Source: Methylomicrobium lacus LW14 (GTDB lineage Bacteria; Pseudomonadota; Gammaproteobacteria; Methylococcales; Methylomonadaceae). Taken from it: a stretch of DNA of 64,000 nt. The position numbers and the translations under genes are program-made. Below, in pieces: positions 8,955-18,953 of the stretch; the first letter of the stretch is position 1, and each line of letters begins with the position of its first letter. The stretch is from NCBI RefSeq assembly GCF_000527095.1, contig NZ_AZUN01000001.1:310001-374000 (forward strand). Reading direction: 5' to 3'. The notes beneath the pieces are model-generated. The model did no database searches, was not told the DNA's origin, and worked only from the letters and a program-made list of their open reading frames with translations.

Positions 8955-10862
8955 TTATCTGTTTAACTCCACCGGCCGCCCCATGCACAATCTGAGGAAT
9001 ATCCGCGCGGCGGCGATGCCGTTCATCACAAACGAAAAGGCGATCAACGCGGCAAACCAGGGGTGCTGGCTGCTGGCATGATAGAGCAGCAGGTCTTCGC
9101 CGACGAAGGCCGGGGTGATCGGGAAACCGACGAGTCCCAAAAAGCTGATGAACAATAATAGCGATAAACCGGGTCGGGTTTCCGCCATGCCGCGGTAGGC
9201 GAAAGGCGTCTCCGCAAAATTTTCTCCTTTCAGTAGCCGGTTTAAGACCGCAATGCCGAGCAGCCAGGCCGGGATGATGCCGGTTAGGAACAGCACCGCA
9301 TCGTCCCAGGCCGAGTTGACCATGAACCAGACCGCGGTGCAGGCGAAAAAGTAGCTGAGCGCGATGTCGTTCCAGGTTCTGAACGGGCTGTGTTTTTGGC
9401 TGAAGCCGCTCAACGTGGCTAATACCATCGAGAGCGCGGCCGGTATCGCCAGATATTTGTGCTGCATCAGATCCACTTCGGCCACGAACAGGAATAGGCC
9501 GAAAATGATCAGCGCGGTTGCGCCTTTGATCCAGGGGCTGATCGCATTCATCGCGGTGCCGATTTTTTTCAGAGGTTCCCAGAGCACAAAGCGGACCAGC
9601 AATTCGAGATTGCCTTCCTGTAACGCAAACACATACAAGGTATTGCGCAGCACGTCCGGCAGGGTATCGCGGATCGAGGCCGGCAGCTTGTCGCGCATCG
9701 TGCTGCTTTTGATGTAGAACTCGGCGTCGGCGGAGCCTTCCAGGCGCAGTAAATGCGCGACGATCGACGGTGATACCAAGAGCTGATAACAGCGTAAAAA
9801 GGCGTTGCCGAGAAAATGCACCAGCACCAGGGCTTCCAGCCCCAAAGCCAATTCCATGAACATGAAGCCGACCTGGGTGATCGAGCCATAGGCGATCTGG
9901 CCCTTGATGTTCGATTGGGTTTTTTCGGACAGGCTGGCGATGCAAACGGTCAGCAAGCCGATCATGAAGACGATCGCGCGCGTCAGGATGTGGTAACTCC
10001 AGATCGGCATCGTGCGGAGCAGCAGGAATACGCCGAGATGCACCGACAAGGCGCCGTAAAATATCGCACTCGAAGGCGTCGGTCCTTCCATCGCGCGCGG
10101 CAGCCAGAAACAGAACGGAAATTGCGCCGATTTGCCGGATGCGGCCATCACGATCAGCAGCGACAACACCAGCAGGGCAGGGTAGCCGGCAGGCGGCATC
10201 GCACCGGTTTTGAACAACTCGGCGAGCTGACTGAAATGATCGCTTTCATGGAACAAGAGGTGCGTCATCCAGGCGCCGAGCAGCAGACCGATGTCGCAAA
10301 AGCGGTAGATCGTGTACGCGCGCAAGGCGTTACGCACCGGCTGCGGGCGGTGGCGGTAAAACGCGATCAGCAGAAAGGATGAAACGCCGACGATCTCCCA
10401 GCCCGCGAATAACATATCGATCGAGCCGGACAGAATGACCATGTTCAGCCCGAACACGAACGCGAAAATGGTCAGAAAGAAGCGTTTATAACCGGCTTCG
10501 CGGTGCAGATAATAGCGGCAGTAGCGGATGATGATCGAAAAAATGATCCAGACGCAGAACAGATAAACCGCGCCGACCTTGTCGAGATAGAAGAGGACCG
10601 GGAAGCGGTAATCGCCTTTCTCGTAAAGGATGAAAGCCTCGTACTCGTAGCGGGGAAAGCCCGCCAGCGCCCAAACAATGAGCAGGGCGACGATACTGAT
10701 GCCCAGAGCGACCGCGAACCCATAACTGATCGCGGAAATCTTTTTCTCGTCGGCGCTCCAATAGTCGAATTCGGCAAACTTTTTCAGATCCTTCGGCGTC
10801 AGGAAGATTACGATGAAACCCAGTAATGGCATGAACTGGCAAGCCAGCAGTAAGGCATTCAT
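8955..10862 (-). CDS. dabB: DabB-type NuoL/MrpA-like membrane subunit of inorganic carbon transporter
   Basis: A 635-residue polytopic membrane protein of the NuoL/NdhF/MrpA proton-translocating family, with about 15 predicted helices. Seen: the conserved TM5 glutamate in GWEIVGVSSFLLI, the TM7 lysine in ASGKSAQFPFCFWLPRAMEGPTPSSAIFYGA, and the long helix-rich C terminus. In DAB systems DabB couples the proton gradient to the DabA carbonic-anhydrase-like subunit, accumulating bicarbonate in the cytosol. Its start overlaps the dabA stop (10859-10862), so the two are translationally coupled. The name rests on this pairing, since NuoL homologues alone are ambiguous. Confidence 0.88.
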   Translation of the reverse strand: MNALLLACQFMPLLGFIVIFLTPKDLKKFAEFDYWSADEKKISAISYGFAVALGISIVALLIVWALAGFPRYEYEAFILYEKGDYRFPVLFYLDKVGAVYLFCVWIIFSIIIRYCRYYLHREAGYKRFFLTIFAFVFGLNMVILSGSIDMLFAGWEIVGVSSFLLIAFYRHRPQPVRNALRAYTIYRFCDIGLLLGAWMTHLLFHESDHFSQLAELFKTGAMPPAGYPALLVLSLLIVMAASGKSAQFPFCFWLPRAMEGPTPSSAIFYGALSVHLGVFLLLRTMPIWSYHILTRAIVFMIGLLTVCIASLSEKTQSNIKGQIAYGSITQVGFMFMELALGLEALVLVHFLGNAFLRCYQLLVSPSIVAHLLRLEGSADAEFYIKSSTMRDKLPASIRDTLPDVLRNTLYVFALQEGNLELLVRFVLWEPLKKIGTAMNAISPWIKGATALIIFGLFLFVAEVDLMQHKYLAIPAALSMVLATLSGFSQKHSPFRTWNDIALSYFFACTAVWFMVNSAWDDAVLFLTGIIPAWLLGIAVLNRLLKGENFAETPFAYRGMAETRPGLSLLLFISFLGLVGFPITPAFVGEDLLLYHASSQHPWFAALIAFSFVMNGIAAARIFLRLCMGRPVELNR

Positions 10863-13477
10863 GATGAACTCCGTGTCTTCATTAAGCGGTGGACCGGAAC
10901 GGTCTTGACCTGGCCGGCAAAAATTTCTTCCGAACCGGCCGCTTCGGGCGTCGGCATGATGTCGGACAAATCAACGCTCTGCCATCCCTTGCCGGAATAA
11001 AAATAAATGGCGTGACTGGCCGGTTCATAGCAGGCGAGTCTGACCCAGTCATGGTCGAGCCATTCCCGGAGGGCGCCGATTTTAACCAGGGTCTTGTCGA
11101 TGATGTCCCGGGATTGCTCGATCACGATCAATAAACGGGCCGGCTCGTGCACTTCGATCATTTGATTCGGCAGGCCGGTACGCAGATCGCCTTCGACGCC
11201 GTTCGCGACCCCGAGCAGGCCGATCACGTTGTGCGGCAGCTTGGTGCCGGCGCCGTACACCGAATTGTCGATACGCGAGAACAGATACTCCAGATTGATG
11301 CCGCCGCAGACCGGGATCACCGCGTTCAAGATTCTGGCCAGAACGGCGCCTTGGGTGTCGGTTGCCGGATCGTACGAATGCAGAAAAGCGCGCCGGTCCA
11401 TATACAGGTCACGCGTCAGCGCGCGTTTTCCGACAATGCAGTACAGATTGTTCGAGTGATTGTATTCGGGTCTTGGCTCGTAAATCGATACCGAGCGACC
11501 TTTGACGTGCGCGTACGCGGCCTGTTTATCCTGATCCTGCGGGCCCAGTTCGAACCAGCGGCAGCGTTCGAGCGCATTCCGTTCGAGCGCGCGCTGCATC
11601 GTTTCCCGGAAGGTTTCGAGGCCGGTGACCGGTTGCTCGGCGAGCAGGTGCTCATCGAAATAGGTGATTTCATCGCGGCTGGTATTGTGCATCGCCGCGA
11701 TAAAACGGGTCGATGCGGGGATGTCGATGCCGCGTTCGCGGAGCAGCGCGCGCACCGCGTCATGATTCGCCATCCAGGCAAAGGCACGCGCATTTGGCGC
11801 TCCGGGCTTGCCGGAACAGGCGCCGCAGTCGTAAGCGGCGAAATGCGGATTGTTCGCGCTGCTGGAGCCGTGCGCAACCACCACGACCAGCGGCGCAAAA
11901 TGGCTGATTAAGCCGATATTGCGCAGCAGGCCTTCGATGCGGTCGGCCATTTCGGTAAACGAAAATCCGAGCATGCGGCCGTCTGCGGTCGGTATCTCGC
12001 TCTCGCGCAAGAGATGCAGATGCGTGTGCGCCTTGACTTCGCTCAGCTTCTGGATGTTCGGCAATTGTCCGCGGGGCCGGAACACCTCCCAGGCCAGCTC
12101 GAGCGCATAGCCGATGCCGAGGGTTTGCGTATACAGCCAGCCTCGGAACAGGGAATGCGATTTGACGTGCAGATTTTTCAGCTCGTCGCCGCTCTTCTTT
12201 TTGTCCGCTTCGTGGCTCAGGCTGGATTCGCGGATGAGATGTTTCGGCTGGATGATCGCCGGGCATTGCGCAACAGGAAAGGCGTCGTCCAGCCCTTGAT
12301 ACAGAAAATCGATGCCGAAAAAGCCGGCGGCGCCGTAGGTTTCGATCGCCGGATTCAGCTCTTCCAGGTGACGGCGCAAGGAGCATTCGCGGTCGTCGAT
12401 GCAAAACAGCGCCTGGGCGAAGGGTGAAGCACTTTGCGCGCTGCTGTCTGCATGGCTTTGCGTCGCCTGCGTGCCGATCGCCTTCAGCAGTTCGGCGTGC
12501 AGCGTCCATTCCATCGCTTCATGCCAGACCTTCAGACGCAGCGGCACTTTCGGTTTGAAAGCCTGGTCATGGAGCAGCGGGATCGCATGGGATTGAGGCG
12601 TGGCGGCGATATTCCTAAATTGGCGGCCTTTTTTCAAATGCAGAAAAGCCAGCTCGCAGGCGAGTTCGACCGCGATCAATTCTTTCAAGGAGATACCGCG
12701 GCGCGCCAGCAGCGATTGCGGGTTAAGCTCGACGAGGCGCACCATGCCGGCCCAGCCCGGATGCGCCAGCAGCATTTCGAGCAGATATTGTTCGTAAAGC
12801 TGTTCGTCGCCGACGATCTTTTCGAGACAAGTCAGGATCACCTGATCGGGTTTTTCGAGCAGCAGCGCGCGCACGGCGGGTTCATGGAAGGGGTAGAGAG
12901 GCAGCAGGCTGTTGTGCACGAGCCGCCAGACACAATCCCAAAAGCGTTCGTCGCTGCGCGGCAGAGTCCAGCGGCTGATGCCCTGATCCAAAAAGTTGGC
13001 GAGCAGACGGAACAGTACCGGATGCACCAAGGCATTCAGATTGACTTCCAGTCCGGTCAGCCAGGTATTGCGAATGCCTTGATTGGCCAGCGATACCGGA
13101 GGGTAGTGGCTGCGGTCGTCTTCGATGAACAAGGACGCGCGGAATTTAGCGACATCCTCGATATCGGCTGCCGACTGCCCGATAGCCCAGGAAATCGCGG
13201 CATCGGTGATTCTGCCCAAGCGGTAGCGTTTTTGATAAGCGGCCAGCGGCAAATAACTGCGCGCACCGAAAATTCTGGCAGCGACAGCGACGCCTTCATG
13301 AAAAGGATGGTGCTCTACGGCGTGCAGGGTATTATGGTGGATAAAGTCTTTGATCGGTCCCTGGGTCGGCAGCCAGTGCGAAATATGCTCGATGGACGCT
13401 TCCAGATTGAATCCGGGCGTCGTCCTGTGGTCTCCAGGGGGGGGCGTTATGGGTTTATGTGGTGCTGTAATGGTCAT
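10859..13477 (-). CDS. dabA: DabA-type DUF2309 carbonic-anhydrase-like subunit (compact form)
   Basis: An 872-residue DUF2309 protein. The zinc-site residues match the DabA pattern described in Halothiobacillus: C359 and D361 in CIDDRECSLRRHLEE, H536 in VVAHGSSSANNP, and C551 in DCGACSG. The 15-residue H-to-C spacing is the same as in the characterised protein. DabA hydrates CO2 vectorially at the inner face of the membrane when bound to DabB. It is the first gene of a two-gene operon ending in dabB. The ATG at 13477 follows a weak ribosome binding site; homology (PIKDFIHHNTLHAVEHHPF) starts about 40 residues in, so the exact start is less certain. Confidence 0.92.
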   Translation of the reverse strand: MTITAPHKPITPPPGDHRTTPGFNLEASIEHISHWLPTQGPIKDFIHHNTLHAVEHHPFHEGVAVAARIFGARSYLPLAAYQKRYRLGRITDAAISWAIGQSAADIEDVAKFRASLFIEDDRSHYPPVSLANQGIRNTWLTGLEVNLNALVHPVLFRLLANFLDQGISRWTLPRSDERFWDCVWRLVHNSLLPLYPFHEPAVRALLLEKPDQVILTCLEKIVGDEQLYEQYLLEMLLAHPGWAGMVRLVELNPQSLLARRGISLKELIAVELACELAFLHLKKGRQFRNIAATPQSHAIPLLHDQAFKPKVPLRLKVWHEAMEWTLHAELLKAIGTQATQSHADSSAQSASPFAQALFCIDDRECSLRRHLEELNPAIETYGAAGFFGIDFLYQGLDDAFPVAQCPAIIQPKHLIRESSLSHEADKKKSGDELKNLHVKSHSLFRGWLYTQTLGIGYALELAWEVFRPRGQLPNIQKLSEVKAHTHLHLLRESEIPTADGRMLGFSFTEMADRIEGLLRNIGLISHFAPLVVVVAHGSSSANNPHFAAYDCGACSGKPGAPNARAFAWMANHDAVRALLRERGIDIPASTRFIAAMHNTSRDEITYFDEHLLAEQPVTGLETFRETMQRALERNALERCRWFELGPQDQDKQAAYAHVKGRSVSIYEPRPEYNHSNNLYCIVGKRALTRDLYMDRRAFLHSYDPATDTQGAVLARILNAVIPVCGGINLEYLFSRIDNSVYGAGTKLPHNVIGLLGVANGVEGDLRTGLPNQMIEVHEPARLLIVIEQSRDIIDKTLVKIGALREWLDHDWVRLACYEPASHAIYFYSGKGWQSVDLSDIMPTPEAAGSEEIFAGQVKTVPVHRLMKTRSSS

Positions 13478-13954
13478 CTTGAGACATTCAACCTCGAGAA
13501 TAAAAATGAGGCGATCGATAAATCGTCTTATGGGTAGCTGATTACACGGCTCATGGCTTTATGTCAGGGTAAGGGGCGGATAGATTCCGCGCGCCTTTTA
13601 GCGATCGTATGCCTGATCAAAACTATTTAGACAAGGCAAACTGCCATGTTGCGGACACGTTCTCAGTATGAATTTTATAATGCATATTTCGTGCCGGAAT
13701 TTAACGTGTTGTTTTGTATATAAAATGAAAATAGGATGGCGCGGAAAATGGGTTGAAAAAACCATTTGATGGTGGATTTAAACTGAAATGGGTGCAGTTT
13801 ATCGGTTAAAATTGCCGAAGTTATTGTCCAAGAGGGACGGGCTCTCGTCCTGGACCCGTTTTACGGATTGCCTGAGCGTCATAATATGGAGTCGAGTGTC
13901 CGTGGAATGCCCGCATTTGCACGGCTTGATGCTTTGCGAGCAGACTCAGACGAC

Positions 13955-13982
13955 TTGCCTTGGCACTAGGGAAAGGTATAAT
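13955..13982 (+). promoter_or_regulatory. Sigma70-type promoter of the extended DAB operon
   Basis: TTGCCT at 13955-13960 and TATAAT at 13977-13982 are separated by 16 bases. The perfect -10 box makes this the best promoter match in the window. Transcription would start near 13989, giving a leader of roughly 180 bases before the first gene at 14168. Confidence 0.65.
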
Positions 13983-14002
13983 GGCGGCCCGCCGTGGTTA
14001 TT

Positions 14003-14017
14003 GTATCGAGTCGATAC
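14003..14017. promoter_or_regulatory. Operator-like palindrome downstream of the DAB promoter
   Basis: GTATCGA-G-TCGATAC is a perfect 7+1+7 dyad, about 14 to 28 bases after the predicted transcription start. Position and symmetry suit a repressor site. The binding protein is not known, and no regulator gene lies next to the locus. Confidence 0.4.
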
Positions 14018-14167
14018 CTATACGTGGCGTGACTTCGCTTCCTTGTGTGGGCAAGGCGGAAGGATTTTTGTAAAAACTGGAACGGAAAACGCTTGCCGGT
14101 CGCGCTCGTTTTTTGTATTGCTAATCTAGACTGATCTGCTTTATGCAGTCTAAAGGATCATATCGAC

Positions 14168-15631
14168 ATGGGGATACTCAGCATATTGCTTTGGACGCCG
14201 GCGCTGGGAGCCTTGCTGCTCGCGGTCATGCCGGGGCACAACGCGTTCTCCATTCGTTTGGTCGCGCAGACCTTTTCACTGCTGACCTTGGTTTTTGTCT
14301 GCCGGCTGTTGGCGCTTTTCGATTCGGCTCAGGCGCAATTGCAATTCACCGAGTTTTTTGTGTTGAATCCGGATGTCGGCAGCGCCTATTCGCTGGGCGT
14401 AGACGGTCTGTCGATGCCGATGGTGTTCATGGCCGCGCTGTTGACATTTTGCGCCCTGCTAGCCTCCCATGTGATTACCAGCGGCGTCAAGGGCTTTTAT
14501 TTTTGCCTCCTGCTGCTCGAATTCGGCATGCTGGGGGTGTTTCTCGCCCAGGACTGGGCGTTATTCTATGTTTTCTGGGAAGTGACGCTGATCCCGCTGT
14601 TTTTTCTGATCGGGCGCTGGGGCGGCAGCCGGCGTCATGCGGCCAGCCTGAATTTCGTGCTATATACGATGGGCGGGTCGATTTTCATGCTGATCAGCCT
14701 GCTGGCGATCAGCCAGTACGATCTCGACTACGGCGGCTCGCTGATGGCTTCGCTGAGTCAATCCACCTACTCGATGTCCAGAACCGAACAGATTCTGGTG
14801 TTGCTCGGTCTGATCATCGGTTTCGGCGTAAAAATGCCGATTTTCCCGCTGCACGGCTGGCTGCCTTTGGCGCATGTCGAAGCGCCCAGTCCGGTCAGCA
14901 TCTTGTTGTCCGGCATCTTATTGAAAATGGGGGCTTACGGCTTGCTGCGCGCGATCGCGATGCTGCCGCAGGCGGCGCAATTTTTTCAGCACACGTTGAT
15001 GATTCTGGCGTTGATCGGGATCATCTACGGCGGCCTGCTGGCCTGGCGGCAGACCGACTTGAAAGCGATGGTGGCCTATTCGTCTATCAGTCATATGGGC
15101 ATCGTTTTGCTGGGCATCGCCTCGCTGAATAAGACCGGCATGACCGGCGCGGTATTGCAAATGACCGCGCACGGCTTTATCGCCGCGGCGATGTTTCTCT
15201 TGGTCGGTTTGCTTTATGAAAGAACGCATACCCGCAATATTCAGGATTACAGTTCGTTGGTGCAAGTGACGCCGCGTTTTGCGGTGTTCACGACATTGGC
15301 CCTGTTTGCCGCGATGGGCTTGCCGGGCACGGTCGGTTTTGTTGCCGAATTGCACGCGCTGATCGGCGGTTTTGAACAATGGGGCGGCTGGATGGCTCTA
15401 TTCGGTGTCGGCATTTTATTGAGCGCTTCCTATGCGATACGGACCGTCGGCCTGCTGTTTACGGGGCCAGTCAAAGCCAAGATGCAGCATATCGGCGACC
15501 TGACCGCGCCCGAGATGTTCACGGCCGGGATACTGGTCGGCGGCATCCTGATTCTGGGCATCATGCCGCAGCCGTTGATCGATTTGTCCGAAGCGACCAT
15601 CACCCACCTTTATTCACTGGTGTCGCCGTAG
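14168..15631 (+). CDS. NuoM-like membrane subunit of the extended DAB system
   Basis: A 487-residue polytopic protein of the NuoM/MrpD family, about 14 helices. The TM5 glutamate (FYVFWEVTLIPLFFLIG) and TM7 lysine (GFGVKMPIFPLHGWLPLAHVEAPSPVS) needed for proton translocation are both present, and GMTGAVLQMTAHGF resembles the later conserved loop. It is the first gene of a five-gene operon with a DUF2309 protein and three further NuoL/M-like subunits, and there are no other complex I genes nearby. It therefore most likely forms part of an inorganic-carbon pump rather than NADH dehydrogenase. The exact role of each paralogue cannot be assigned. Confidence 0.85.
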   Translation: MGILSILLWTPALGALLLAVMPGHNAFSIRLVAQTFSLLTLVFVCRLLALFDSAQAQLQFTEFFVLNPDVGSAYSLGVDGLSMPMVFMAALLTFCALLASHVITSGVKGFYFCLLLLEFGMLGVFLAQDWALFYVFWEVTLIPLFFLIGRWGGSRRHAASLNFVLYTMGGSIFMLISLLAISQYDLDYGGSLMASLSQSTYSMSRTEQILVLLGLIIGFGVKMPIFPLHGWLPLAHVEAPSPVSILLSGILLKMGAYGLLRAIAMLPQAAQFFQHTLMILALIGIIYGGLLAWRQTDLKAMVAYSSISHMGIVLLGIASLNKTGMTGAVLQMTAHGFIAAAMFLLVGLLYERTHTRNIQDYSSLVQVTPRFAVFTTLALFAAMGLPGTVGFVAELHALIGGFEQWGGWMALFGVGILLSASYAIRTVGLLFTGPVKAKMQHIGDLTAPEMFTAGILVGGILILGIMPQPLIDLSEATITHLYSLVSP

Positions 15632-15654
15632 GTATAGGCATGCAGGAACACGCG

Positions 15655-18600
15655 ATGACATCAGCAATCCACGAAGACCTCGATACTGCCGCATTGCGCG
15701 CCGAGATCGACCATCTATTGCATGAACTGGACCATGTGTTGCCGGGGCAGGCGCCGATTCTCGATTTCGTGCATCACAATACCCTGCACGGTTATCAGCA
15801 CCTGCCTTTCGAAGAGGCCCTGGCGGCGGTGGAACGGATGACCGGTATTCAGGGCTATCTGCCCGATAGCAAGTTCCGCGGCTATTACCGGCAAGGCCGA
15901 ATCAGCGCTGCCGATTTATCCGCCGCCCTCAGCCAGCATCAGGATTTAAACGCCGACGCCATCGTTTGTATTGTCCAAGGCAAAAACATTCTGCGCCAGG
16001 ACATTTACCGGATCGCCTTGCTGTTCGATCTGGAACCGATCACCGAAAGCCAGTTGAACTGGAATATCGACGAATTGGAGGCCTTGGACAAGGTGCAACA
16101 GGATGTGCCGAAGGCGGTCAGGGCCTGTTTGCTCGGCGAGGGGGCGTCATCCCTTGACGAAAAGCAGCGGGTCCGGCAGCTTTGGCACAGCGTGCTGGCC
16201 AAACTGAATCTTCAAGAAACCGTTCCGCACCCCGAAAACCTGCTCGATTTGTCTCTGGAGCAGGCCGAGGAATGGCTGGCTTTGGCGATGCAGGATCAGC
16301 CGGACGGCGCCAACCAAACCTTGCATGAATGGATGCGTACGGAAGCCGGCGCCACATTGAGCCGTTTATTGGCGGAAGTCGGCGACGGCCTGACCTTGGG
16401 CGGCTTCATTCGGGCGATCACCGGCATCGACATTCTCGACGTGATCAAACCCCAGTTGATTCGGATCTGCGCCTCGGCGCTGGACGAAGGCATGGCGCCC
16501 TGGCAGTTGCCGGAACGTGAGTCCTTGGGCCTGTATGCCGGCTGGCGCAAGATGTTTCAGTGCGATGTGAATCCGGTTTTTCTGGAGTTGCCGGATTGGT
16601 CCAGGCTGGTGGATGGGCTTCCGGAGGACGCTTTCGATGCGGTCATCCAGCAGTTGACCTACCTGAATCTTCCCCGTGCCCAATGGGCCGACTATTTGCG
16701 GCGGCTGGCGCTGGAGCTGCCGGGCTGGTCGGGCATGATCAACTGGCGGCAGCAGCATCCAAACTACAACACCGCCAATGCGGCGGACATCAATCTTGCC
16801 GATTATCTGGCGATCCGGCTGATCTATGACCGGCTCTGGCTCGGCCAGATTTGCCGGGATGTCTGGAAAATCGAAGCCAGACTCACCACGATCGAAAGCT
16901 ATTTCCGGAAAAACCTTTCCGAATTGATGGTGCGCAGCGAATTGTACAAGGGCGAATTGCCGGAGTATCTCGCGCACAAAGCCAAGGCCCTGATTATCCG
17001 CGCGCGTTCCGAGCGGCATTTTAGAGAGGAATGGAAGGAGCTTTCCGATCAGATCCGCACCTGGCAATTGAGTCCTCTGGCCCGGCAGGAATCCCGGCAT
17101 TATCACTGGCGCAGCGGCTGGCGGCTGTTTCGCCTGTGCCAGCATTTGGGGATGGGCGGCGATGCGGTCGAAACCTTGTCCGGGGATGATGTCGAGGCCT
17201 TACTCAAGCTGCTGAAAGCGTTTTCGTTACCGGAGCGCGGCAAGGTCTGGCTGACGGCTTACGAGCACAATTACCGCGAAAAGCTGTTTCAGGCCTTGTG
17301 CGCGAATCGGGGACGGGGGCGTTGGGTTAGCCGTAAGCTGCGCCCGGAGGCGCAATTGATTTTTTGCATGGACGAGCGCGAGGAAAGTTTCCGGCGCCAT
17401 CTCGAAGAAGTCAGCCCGGCAGTCGAAACGCTCGGCGCGGCCGGATTTTTCGGCATGCCGATGTATTACAAGGGCTTGGATGACAGCAAAACTTCGCCGC
17501 TGTGTCCGGTCGTCGTGACGCCGGTCAATGAAGTCCGGGAAGTTGCGCGTTCGGGAAGCGAGGAGGCTCTACGGCGGCATAACGAGGGCCGCAAGCTGAA
17601 TCTCGGGCTCGGCAATCTGCTGCATCACGGGTTACGCCGCCGCATCTGGTCCGCGCATCTCTTGATCGATCTGTTCGCCCCGGCGGCTTTGTTGGGGCTC
17701 TTGGCCAAGGCCTTGCTGCCGAAGCCGCAAAGCCGCCTGCTGAGCCGCCTGGCCGGAGCCGTGGCGCCGGAAGTGCCGACGCGGTTGCAGTTTATCGCGG
17801 CCGAGCCGAAAACCGCCGTGCCGGAGCTGCCGAAATCGGGATTTAGCGATAACGAGCAGGCCGATAGGGTCGCAGGATTTCTGAAAAGCACCGGCTTGAC
17901 CTATGGCTTCGCGCCGTTGGTCGTGCTGGTCGGGCACGGTTCGAGCAGCCAGAACAATCCGCATCGGGCGGCCTATGACTGCGGCGCCTGCAGCGGGCGG
18001 CACGGCGGTCCGAACGCGCGCGTGTTCGCGGCGATGGCGAACCGGCCGGAAATCCGCAAGCTCTTGGGAGAACGCGGCATCGACGTGCCGGCGGACACCT
18101 GGTTCATCGGCGCCGAACATAATACCTGCAACGAAGAGATTATCTGGTTCGATCAAAGCGACGTGCCGGCCGCGCTGCAACCGGCGTTGCAGAAACTCCA
18201 CGCCACCTTGTCAGAGGTGCGGCGAAGGTCCGCGCATGAACGCTGCCGGCGGCTGGCTTCTGCGCCGCGCAATCCGACGCTGGATGAAGCGCTCGCGCAT
18301 ATCGAGGAGCGCGCCGACGATTTTTCGCAAGCGCGGCCGGAATTGGGGCATGCGACGAACGCTTGCGCCGTGATCGGCCGCCGGTCGATCAGTCAGGGCG
18401 CTTTTTTCGATCGCCGGATGTTTTTGATTTCCTACGATCCGACGCAAGACCCCGAAGGGCTGATCGTCGAAAATATATTGCTGGCGGTAGGGCCTGTCGG
18501 GGCCGGGATTAATTTGGAATATTATTTTTCGACGGTCGATAATGACCGCTTCGGCTGCGGCACCAAAACGCCGCATAATGTGATCGGACTGTTCGGGGTG

Positions 18601-18951
18601 ATGGAAGGCGCGAGCAGCGACCTGCGCACCGGCTTGCCGAGTCAGATGATCGAGATTCATGAGCCGATGCGCCTGCAGGTGATCGTCGAGGCCAAAACCG
18701 CCGTGCTCGAACACATTTACCAGCGCCAGGCTTCGCTTCGCGAATTGATCGCGAACGGCTGGATTCATTTACATGCGCTCGATCCCGAGACAGGCGACAT
18801 CTCTGTGTTCGAACGCGGCAAGGGCTTTGTACGCTGGCAGGGAGAAGAGATGCCGATTGTGACGGTCGAGAATTCGCAGGCCGCCTACCGCGATCAAACC
18901 GGGCCGGTCGACCCGGTTCTGGTCAGACAAGCGGCAGCGGCGGGAGCCTAA
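15655..18951 (+). CDS. DabA-type DUF2309 subunit (long form)
   Basis: A 1098-residue DUF2309 protein, some 225 residues longer than the neighbouring DabA. All four zinc-site positions are kept: C571 and D573 (CMDEREESFRRHLEE), H761 (VGHGSSSQNNP), C776 (DCGACSGRHGG), again with the 15-residue H-to-C spacing. The N terminus has the family block PILDFVHHNTLHGYQHLPFEEAL; the extra length lies mostly between residues 100 and 560. The ATG at 15655 has AGGA 7 bases upstream; an in-frame ATG at 15640 is the alternative. It is followed after 2 bases by the NuoL-like gene. Predicted to hydrate CO2 to bicarbonate, driven by the partner membrane subunits. Confidence 0.9.
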   Translation: MTSAIHEDLDTAALRAEIDHLLHELDHVLPGQAPILDFVHHNTLHGYQHLPFEEALAAVERMTGIQGYLPDSKFRGYYRQGRISAADLSAALSQHQDLNADAIVCIVQGKNILRQDIYRIALLFDLEPITESQLNWNIDELEALDKVQQDVPKAVRACLLGEGASSLDEKQRVRQLWHSVLAKLNLQETVPHPENLLDLSLEQAEEWLALAMQDQPDGANQTLHEWMRTEAGATLSRLLAEVGDGLTLGGFIRAITGIDILDVIKPQLIRICASALDEGMAPWQLPERESLGLYAGWRKMFQCDVNPVFLELPDWSRLVDGLPEDAFDAVIQQLTYLNLPRAQWADYLRRLALELPGWSGMINWRQQHPNYNTANAADINLADYLAIRLIYDRLWLGQICRDVWKIEARLTTIESYFRKNLSELMVRSELYKGELPEYLAHKAKALIIRARSERHFREEWKELSDQIRTWQLSPLARQESRHYHWRSGWRLFRLCQHLGMGGDAVETLSGDDVEALLKLLKAFSLPERGKVWLTAYEHNYREKLFQALCANRGRGRWVSRKLRPEAQLIFCMDEREESFRRHLEEVSPAVETLGAAGFFGMPMYYKGLDDSKTSPLCPVVVTPVNEVREVARSGSEEALRRHNEGRKLNLGLGNLLHHGLRRRIWSAHLLIDLFAPAALLGLLAKALLPKPQSRLLSRLAGAVAPEVPTRLQFIAAEPKTAVPELPKSGFSDNEQADRVAGFLKSTGLTYGFAPLVVLVGHGSSSQNNPHRAAYDCGACSGRHGGPNARVFAAMANRPEIRKLLGERGIDVPADTWFIGAEHNTCNEEIIWFDQSDVPAALQPALQKLHATLSEVRRRSAHERCRRLASAPRNPTLDEALAHIEERADDFSQARPELGHATNACAVIGRRSISQGAFFDRRMFLISYDPTQDPEGLIVENILLAVGPVGAGINLEYYFSTVDNDRFGCGTKTPHNVIGLFGVMEGASSDLRTGLPSQMIEIHEPMRLQVIVEAKTAVLEHIYQRQASLRELIANGWIHLHALDPETGDISVFERGKGFVRWQGEEMPIVTVENSQAAYRDQTGPVDPVLVRQAAAAGA

Positions 18952-18953
18952 GC

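Larger units (their letters stand above)
13478..14167. other. Divergent regulatory region between the two DAB loci
   Basis: A 690-base region separating the divergently transcribed dabAB pair and the five-gene DAB operon. It holds a good plus-strand sigma70 promoter (13955-13982) and a palindrome just inside the predicted transcript (14003-14017). A 113-codon frame at 13788-14129 shows no domain and is not called. The minus-strand promoter for dabA is not clear. Base composition is lower in GC than the genes, with an A/T-rich part around 13660-13800. Confidence 0.55.

Noticed and set aside
8779..9945. Minus-strand frame of 388 codons at the end of dabB
   Set aside because: Out-of-frame shadow of dabB; composition is Arg/His/Gly-rich with no domain.
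12434..13537. Plus-strand frame of 367 codons opposite dabA
   Set aside because: Antisense shadow of the DUF2309 gene; no ribosome binding site or motif.
15379..15654. N-terminal extension of the long DabA
   Set aside because: The frame is open upstream, but it overlaps the NuoM-like gene and the extra residues are its shadow. DUF2309 homology begins after 15655.
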